Below, in pieces: positions 57,001 to 64,000 of a stretch of 64,000 nt of DNA. Made by a program: the position numbers and the translations under genes. Each line of letters starts with the position of its first letter. Positions within the stretch are counted from its first letter, which is position 1. The notes under the pieces are model-generated. The model saw nothing but the letters and a program-made list of their open reading frames with translations, had not been told where the DNA came from and did not search any database. The stretch covers positions 42,576,661-42,640,660 of the forward strand of contig BTRK01000002.1 in NCBI GenBank assembly GCA_036245805.1, given 5' to 3'. The DNA comes from Pristionchus mayeri. Taxonomy: Eukaryota > Nematoda > Chromadorea > Rhabditida > Neodiplogasteridae.

Positions 57001-60000
57001 ATCCCCGAAGTTTACTCTATCCCCGAAGTTTACTCTATCTCCGAAGTTTACCCGTATCCCCGAAGTTTACTCTATCCCCGAAGTTTACCCGTATCCCCGA
57101 AGTTTACTCTATCCCCGAAGTTTACCCGTATCCCCGAAGTTTACTCTATCCCCGAAGTTTACCCGTATCCCCGAAGTTTACTCTATCCCCGAAGTTTACC
57201 CGTATCCCCGAAGTTTACCCGTATCCCCGAAGTTTACCTGTATCCCCGAAGTTTACCCGTATCCCCGAAGTTTACTCTATCCCCGAAGTTTATCCGTATC
57301 CCCGAAGTTTACCCGTATCCCCGAAGTTTACCCGTATCCCCGAAGTTTACCTGTATCCCCGAAGTTTACTCTATCCCCGAAGTTTACTCTATCCCCGAAG
57401 TTTACCCGTGTCCCCGAAGTTTACTCTATCCCCGAAGTTTACTCTATCCCCGAAGTTTACTCTATCTCCGAAGTTTACCCGTATCCCCGAAGTTTACTCT
57501 ATCCCCGAAGTTTACCCGTATCCCCGAAGTTTACTCTATCCCCGAAGTTTACCCGTATCCCCGAAGTTTACCCGTATCCCCGAAGTTTACCTGTATCCCC
57601 GAAGTTTACTCTATCCCCGAAGTTTACCCGTATCCCCGAAGTTTACCCGTATCCCCGAAGTTTACCCGTATCCCCGAAGTTTACCCGTATCCCCGAAGTT
57701 TACCCGTATCCCCGAAGTTTACCTGTATCCCCGAAGTTTACTCTATCCCCGAAGTTTACTCTATCCCCGAAGTTTACCCGTGTCCCCGAAGTTTACTCTA
57801 TCCACCGAAGTTTACTCTATCCCCGAAGTTTACTCTATCTCAAAAGTTTACCCGTATCCCCGAAGTTTACTCTATCCCCGAAGTTTACCCGTATCCCCGA
57901 AGTTTACTCTATCCCCGAAGTTTATCTGTATCCCCGAAGTTTACTCTATCCCCGAAGTTTACTCTATCCCCGAAGTTTACTCTATCTCCGAAGTTTACCC
58001 GTATCCCCGAAGTTTACTCTATCCCCGAAGTTTACCCGTATCCCCGAAGTTTACTCTATCCCCGAAGTTTACCCGTATCCCCGAAGTTTACTCTATCCCC
58101 GAAGTTTACCCGTATCCCCGAAGTTTACTCTATCCCCGAAGTTTACCCGTATCCCCGAAGTTTACTCTATCCCCGAAGTTTACTCTATCCCCGAAGTTTA
58201 CTCTATCTCCGAAGTTTACCCGTATCCCCGAAGTTTACTATATCCTGAAAGTATACCCGTATCCCCGAAGTTTACTCTATCCCCGAAGTTTACCCGTATC
58301 CCCGAAGTTTACTCTATCCCCGAAGTTTACCCGTATCCCCGAAGTTTACCCGTATCCCCGAAGTTTACCTGTATCCCCGAAGTTTACTCTATCCCCGAAG
58401 TTTACTCTATCCCCGAAGTTTACCCGTGTCCCCGAAGTTTACTCTATCCCCGAAGTTTACTCTATCCCCGAAGTTTACTCTATCTCCGAAGTTTACCCGT
58501 ATCCCCGAAGTTTACTCTATCCCCGAAGTTTACCCGTATCCCCGAAGTTTACTCTATCCCCGAAGTTTACCCGTATCCCCGAAGTTTACCCGTATCCCCG
58601 AAGTTTACCTGTATCCCCGAAGTTTACTCTATCCCCGAAGTTTACCCGTATCCCCGAAGTTTACTCTATCCCCGAAGTTTACCCGTATCCCCGAAGTTTA
58701 CTCTATCCCCGAAGTTTACTCTATCCCCGAAGTTTACTCTATCCCCGAAGTTTACCCGTATCCCCGAAGTTTACTCTATCTCCGAAGTTTACCCGTATCC
58801 CCGAAGTTTACTCTATCCCCGAAGTTTACCCGTATCCCCGAAGTTTACTCTATCCCCGAAGTTTACCCGTATCCCCGAAGTTTACCCGTATCCCCGAAGT
58901 TTACCTGTATCCCCGAAGTTTACTCTATCCCGAAGTTTACCCGTATCCCCGAAGTTTACTCTATCCCCGAAGTTTACCCGTATCCCCGAAGTTTACTCTA
59001 TCCCCGAAGTTTACCCGTATCCCCGAAGTTTACTCTATCCCCGAAGTTTACCCGTATCCCCGAAGTTTACTCTATCCCCGAAGTTTACTCTATCCCCGAA
59101 GTTTACTCTATCTCCGAAGTTTACCCGTATCCCCGAAGTTTACTATATCCTGAAAGTTTACCCGTATCCCCGAAGTTTACTCTATCCCCGAAGTTTACCC
59201 GTATCCCCGAAGTTTACTCTATCCCCGAAGTTTACCCGTATCCCCGAAGTTTACTCTATCCCCGAAGTTTACCCGTATCCCCGAAGTTTACCCGTATCCC
59301 CGAAGTTTACCTGTATCCCCGAAGTTTACTCTATCCCCGAAGTTTACTCTATCCCCGAAGTTTACCCGTGTCCCCGAAGTTTACTCTATCCCCGAAGTTT
59401 ACTCTATCCCCGAAGTTTACTCTATCTCCGAAGTTTACCCGTATCCCCGAAGTTTACTCTATCCCCGAAGTTTACCCGTATCCCCGAAGTTTACTCTATC
59501 CCCGAAGTTTACCCGTATCCCCGAAGTTTACCCGTATCCCCGAAGTTTACCTGTATCCCCGAAGTTTACTCTATCCCCGAAGTTTACTCTATCCCCGAAG
59601 TTTACCCGTGTCCCCGAAGTTTACTCTATCCCCGAAGTTTACTCTATCCCCGAAGTTTACTCTATCTCAAAAGTTTACCCGTATCCCCGAAGTTTACTCT
59701 ATCCCCGAAGTTTACCCGTATCCCCGAAGTTTACTCTATCCCCGAAGTTTATCTGTATCCCCGAAGTTTACTCTATCCCCGAAGTTTACTCTATCCCCGA
59801 AGTTTACTCTATCCCCGAAGTTTACCCGTATCCCCGAAGTTTACTCTATCCCCGAAGTTTACCCGTATCCCCGAAGTTTACTCTATCCCCGAAGTTTACT
59901 CTATCCCCGAAGTTTACTCTATCCCCGAAGTTTACCCGTATCCCCGAAGTTTACCCGTATCCCCGAAGTTTACCTGTATCCCCGAAGTTTACTCTATCCC

Positions 60001-63000
60001 CGAAGTTTACCCGTATCCCCGAAGTTTACTCTATCCCCGAAGTTTACCCGTATCCCCGAAGTTTACTCTATCCCCGAAGTTTACCCGTATCCCCAAAGTT
60101 TACTCTATCCCCGAAGTTTACCCGTATCCCCGAAGTTTACTCTATCCCCGAAGTTTACTCTATCCCCGAAGTTTACTCTATCTCCGAAGTTTACCCGTAT
60201 CCCCGAAGTTTACTATATCCTGAAAGTTTACCCGTATCCCCGAAGTTTACTCTATCCCCGAAGTTTACCCGTATCCCCGAAGTTTACTCTATCCCCGAAG
60301 TTTACCCGTATCCCCGAAGTTTACTCTATCCCCGAAGTTTACCCGTATCCCCGAAGTTTACCCGTATCCCCGAAGTTTACCTGTATCCCCGAAGTTTACT
60401 CTATCCCCGAAGTTTACTCTATCCCCGAAGTTTACCCGTGTCCCCGAAGTTTACTCTATCCCCGAAGTTTACTCTATCCCCGAAGTTTACTCTATCTCCG
60501 AAGTTTACCCGTATCCCCGAAGTTTACTCTATCCCCGAAGTTTACCCGTATCCCCGAAGTTTACTCTATCCCCGAAGTTTACCCGTATCCCCGAAGTTTA
60601 CCCGTATCCCCGAAGTTTACCTGTATCCCCGAAGTTTACTCTATCCCCGAAGTTTACTCTATCCCCGAAGTTTACCCGTGTCCCCGAAGTTTACTCTATC
60701 CCCGAAGTTTACTCTATCCCCGAAGTTTACTCTATCTCAAAAGTTTACCCGTATCCCCGAAGTTTACTCTATCCCCGAAGTTTACCCGTATCCCCGAAGT
60801 TTACTCTATCCCCGAAGTTTATCTGTATCCCCGAAGTTTACTCTATCCCCGAAGTTTACTCTATCCCCGAAGTTTACTCTATCTCCGAAGTTTACCCGTA
60901 TCCCCGAAGTTTACTCTATCCCCGAAGTTTACCCGTATCCCCGAAGTTTACTCTATCCCCGAAGTTTACCCGTATCCCCGAAGTTTACTCTATCCCCGAA
61001 GTTTACCCGTATCCCCGAAGTTTACTCTATCCCCGAAGTTTACCCGTATCCCCGAAGTTTACCCGTATCCCCGAAGTTTACCTGTATCCCCGAAGTTTAC
61101 CCGTATCCCCGAAGTTTACTCTATCCCCGAAGTTTATCCGTATCCCCGAAGTTTACCCGTATCCCCGAAGTTTACCCGTATCCCCGAAGTTTACCTGTAT
61201 CCCCGAAGTTTACTCTATCCCCGAAGTTTACTCTATCCCCGAAGTTTACCCGTGTCCCCGAAGTTTACTCTATCCCCGAAGTTTACTCTATCCCCGAAGT
61301 TTACTCTATCTCCGAAGTTTACCCGTATCCCCGAAGTTTACTCTATCCCCGAAGTTTACCCGTATCCCCGAAGTTTACTCTATCCCCGAAGTTTACCCGT
61401 ATCCCCGAAGTTTACCCGTATCCCCGAAGTTTACCTGTATCCCCAAAGTTTACTATATCCCCGAAGTTTACCCGTATCCCCGAAGTTTACCCGTATCCCC
61501 GAAGTTTACCCGTATCCCCGAAGTTTACCCGTATCCCCGAAGTTTACCCGTATCCCCGAAGTTTACCTGTATCCCCGAAGTTTACTCTATCCCCGAAGTT
61601 TACTCTATCCCCGAAGTTTACCCGTGTCCCCGAAGTTTACTCTATCCCCGAAGTTTACTCTATCCCCGAAGTTTACTCTATCTCAAAAGTTTACCCGTAT
61701 CCCCGAAGTTTACTCTATCCCCGAAGTTTACCCGTATCCCCGAAGTTTACTCTATCCCCGAAGTTTATCTGTATCCCCGAAGTTTACTCTATCCCCGAAG
61801 TTTACTCTATCCCCGAAGTTTACTCTATCTCCGAAGTTTACCCGTATCCCCGAAGTTTACTCTATCCCCGAAGTTTACCCGTATCCCCGAAGTTTACTCT
61901 ATCCCCGAAGTTTACCCCTATCCCCGAAGTTTACTCTATCCCCGAAGTTTACCCGTATCCCCGAAGTTTACCCGTATCCCCGAAGTTTACTCTATCCCCG
62001 AAGTTTACCCGTATCCCCGAAGTTTACCCGTATCCCCGAAGTTTACCTGTATCCCCGAAGTTTACTCTATCCCCGAAGTTTACTCTATCCCCGAAGTTTA
62101 CCCGTGTCCCCGAAGTTTACTCTATCCCCGAAGTTTACTCTATCTCAAAAGTTTACCCGTATCCCCGAAGTTTACTCTATCCCCGAAGTTTACCCGTATC
62201 CCCGAAGTTTACTCTATCCCCGAAGTTTATCTGTATCCCCGAAGTTTACTCTATCCCCGAAGTTTACTCTATCCCCGAAGTTTACTCTATCTCCGAAGTT
62301 TACCCGTATCCCCGAAGTTTACTCTATCCCCGAAGTTTACCCGTATCCCCGAAGTTTACTCTATCCCCGAAGTTTACCCGTATCCCCGAAGTTTACTCTA
62401 TCCCCGAAGTTTACCCGTATCCCCGAAGTTTACTCTATCCCCGAAGTTTACCCGTATCCCCGAAGTTTACTCTATCCCCGAAGTTTACCCGTATCCCCGA
62501 AGTTTACCCGTATCCCCGAAGTTTACTCTATCCCCGAAGTTTACCCGTATCCCGAAGTTTACTCTATCCCCGAAGTTTACTCTATCCCCGAAGTTTACTC
62601 TATCCCCGAAGTTTACCCGTATCCCCGAAGTTTACCCGTATCCCCGAAGTTTACCTGTATCCCCGAAGTTTACTCTATCCCCGAAGTTTACTCTATCCCC
62701 GAAGTTTACCCGTGTCCCCGAAGTTTACTCTATCCCCGAAGTTTACTCTATCCCCGAAGTTTACTCTATCTCAAAAGTTTACCCGTATCCCCGAAGTTTA
62801 CTCTATCCCCGAAGTTTACCCGTATCCCCGAAGTTTACTCTATCCCCGAAGTTTATCTGTATCCCCGAAGTTTACTCTATCCCCGAAGTTTACTCTATCC
62901 CCGAAGTTTACTTTATCTCCGAAGTTTACCCGTATCCCCGAAGTTTACTCTATCCCCGAAGTTTACCCGTATCCCCGAAGTTTACTCTATCCCCGAAGTT

Positions 63001-64000
63001 TACCCGTATCCCCGAAGTTTACTCTATCCCCGAAGTTTACCCGTATCCCCGAAGTTTACTCTATCCCCGAAGTTTACCCGTATCCCCGAAGTTTACCCGT
63101 ATCCCCGAAGTTTACATGTATCCCCGAAGTTTACCCGTATCCCCGAAGTTTACTCTATCCCCGAAGTTTATCCGTATCCCCGAAGTTTACCCGTATCCCC
63201 GAAGTTTACCCGTATCCCCGAAGTTTACCTGTATCCCCGAAGTTTACTCTATCCCCGAAGTTTACTCTATCCCCGAAGTTTACCCGTGTCCCCGAAGTTT
63301 ACTCTATCCCCGAAGTTTACTCTATCCCCGAAGTTTACTCTATCTCCGAAGTTTACCCGTATCCCCGAAGTTTACTCTATCCCCGAAGTTTACCCGTATC
63401 CCCGAAGTTTACTCTATCCCCGAAGTTTACCCGTATCCCCGAAGTTTACCCGTATCCCCGAAGTTTACCTGTATCCCCGAAGTTTACTCTATCCCCGAAG
63501 TTTACCCGTATCCCCGAAGTTTACCCGTATCCCCGAAGTTTACCCGTATCCCCGAAGTTTACCTGTATCCCCGAAGTTTACTCTATCCCCGAAGTTTACT
63601 CTATCCCCGAAGTTTACCCCTGTCCCCGAAGTTTACTCTATCCCCGAAGTTTACTCTATCCCCGAAGTTTACTCTATCTCAAAAGTTTACCCGTATCCCC
63701 GAAGTTTACTCTATCCCCGAAGTTTACCCGTATCCCCGAAGTTTACTCTATCCCCGAAGTTTATCTGTATCCCCGAAGTTTACTCTATCCCCGAAGTTTA
63801 CTCTATCCCCGAAGTTTACTCTATCTCCGAAGTTTACCCGTATCCCCGAAGTTTACTCTATCCCCGAAGTTTACCCGTATCCCCGAAGTTTACTCTATCC
63901 CCGAAGTTTACCCGTATCCCCGAAGTTTACTCTATCCCCGAAGTTTACCCGTATCCCCGAAGTTTACCCGTATCCCCGAAGTTTACCTGTATCCCCGAAG
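45047..64000. repeat. Satellite array of mixed 18-bp and 19-bp units (over 18.9 kb)
   Basis: Units are TCCCCGAAGTTTACTCTA (18 bp) and TCCCCGAAGTTTACCCGTA (19 bp), with minor variants: ends CCCGTG, CCTGTA and TCTGTA, and starts TCTCCGAAG and TCTCAAAAG. The array starts at about 45047 and runs past the window end. On the plus strand the units contain no TAA, TAG or TGA in any frame, so all three frames stay open for thousands of codons. The 19-bp units shift the frame, so each frame reads the same Ser-Pro-Lys-Phe / Pro-Glu-Val-Tyr / Pro-Arg-Ser-Leu blocks. The minus strand is full of stops. This is satellite DNA, not a gene. Confidence 0.97.
51128..52855. repeat. Two complete copies of an 864-bp, 47-unit higher-order repeat
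   Basis: The rare junction unit TCTCAAAAGTTTACCCGTG begins at 51128, 51992 and 52856, exactly 864 bases apart. Reading one block unit by unit from 51992 gives 29 units of 18 bp and 18 units of 19 bp, which sums to 864. The same order recurs from 53814 to 54677 (863, due to one missing C near 54052) and to 55541 (864). A longer spacing (958) separates 52856 and 53814, where extra units are inserted. Confidence 0.9.

Noticed and set aside
45010..60223. Giant open frames of 4,400-4,800 codons in all three plus frames
   Set aside because: They are simultaneous, overlapping and made only of the satellite unit, which lacks stop codons on this strand; each frame reads the same peptides after 19-bp shifts. 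No gene signals.
45047..64000. Satellite as a telomere or CRISPR array
   Set aside because: Unit does not match the nematode telomere TTAGGC, and there are no unique spacers between constant repeats as in CRISPR; variation is in unit ends and lengths.

Overview
The window is eukaryotic and looks like a free-living nematode, probably a diplogastrid such as Pristionchus. The evidence is genes split by 40-60 bp GT..AG introns, an ABF-type nematode defensin, a nematode-style chemoreceptor GPCR, tandem F-box-like genes, many small secreted cysteine-rich peptides, and a high density of TA-, TTAA- and 8-bp-TSD DNA transposons. The genus is an inference; no search was possible.

Layout. 1-7.7 kb: foldback elements around an inverted duplication that carries two divergent glycine/tyrosine-rich secreted peptides, plus one twin-CX3C secreted peptide. 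7.8-18.7 kb: a cluster of small secreted proteins. It holds five members of an unnamed family with a C-x-W start and a late CC motif, a second twin-CX3C peptide, an ABF-like defensin, and a 1.26-kb mariner-like element that has cut the 5' end off one member. 19.1-39.9 kb: four tandem minus-strand copies (A-D) of an F-box-like family. A and B are damaged; C (311 aa) and D (312 aa) are open.

Between copies B and C sits an 11-kb insertion (24050-35022). It is bounded by near-identical 27-bp mariner inverted repeats at a TA target. The uninterrupted target site is preserved in the paralogous segment at about 36.8 kb. Besides its own D34D mariner transposase (one in-frame stop) it carries a multi-exon THAP/Kolobok-type transposase gene and a truncated ubiquitin-protease (USP36/42-like) gene. 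This looks like a composite mariner with cargo and is the most notable object in the window.

41.7-43.3 kb: a degraded GPCR-type receptor gene on the minus strand, with a TTAA-flanked inverted-repeat element containing a tRNA-like sequence in one intron. 45.05 kb to the end: at least 19 kb of satellite built from 18-bp and 19-bp units, organised in part as an exact 864-bp, 47-unit higher-order repeat. All three plus frames are open through long parts of it, but this is a composition artefact, not coding.

No gene symbol is given except abf-like for the defensin. Exon boundaries were read by eye from splice signals, frame closure and paralog comparison; where exon lengths match between paralogs the models are strong, elsewhere they are approximate.
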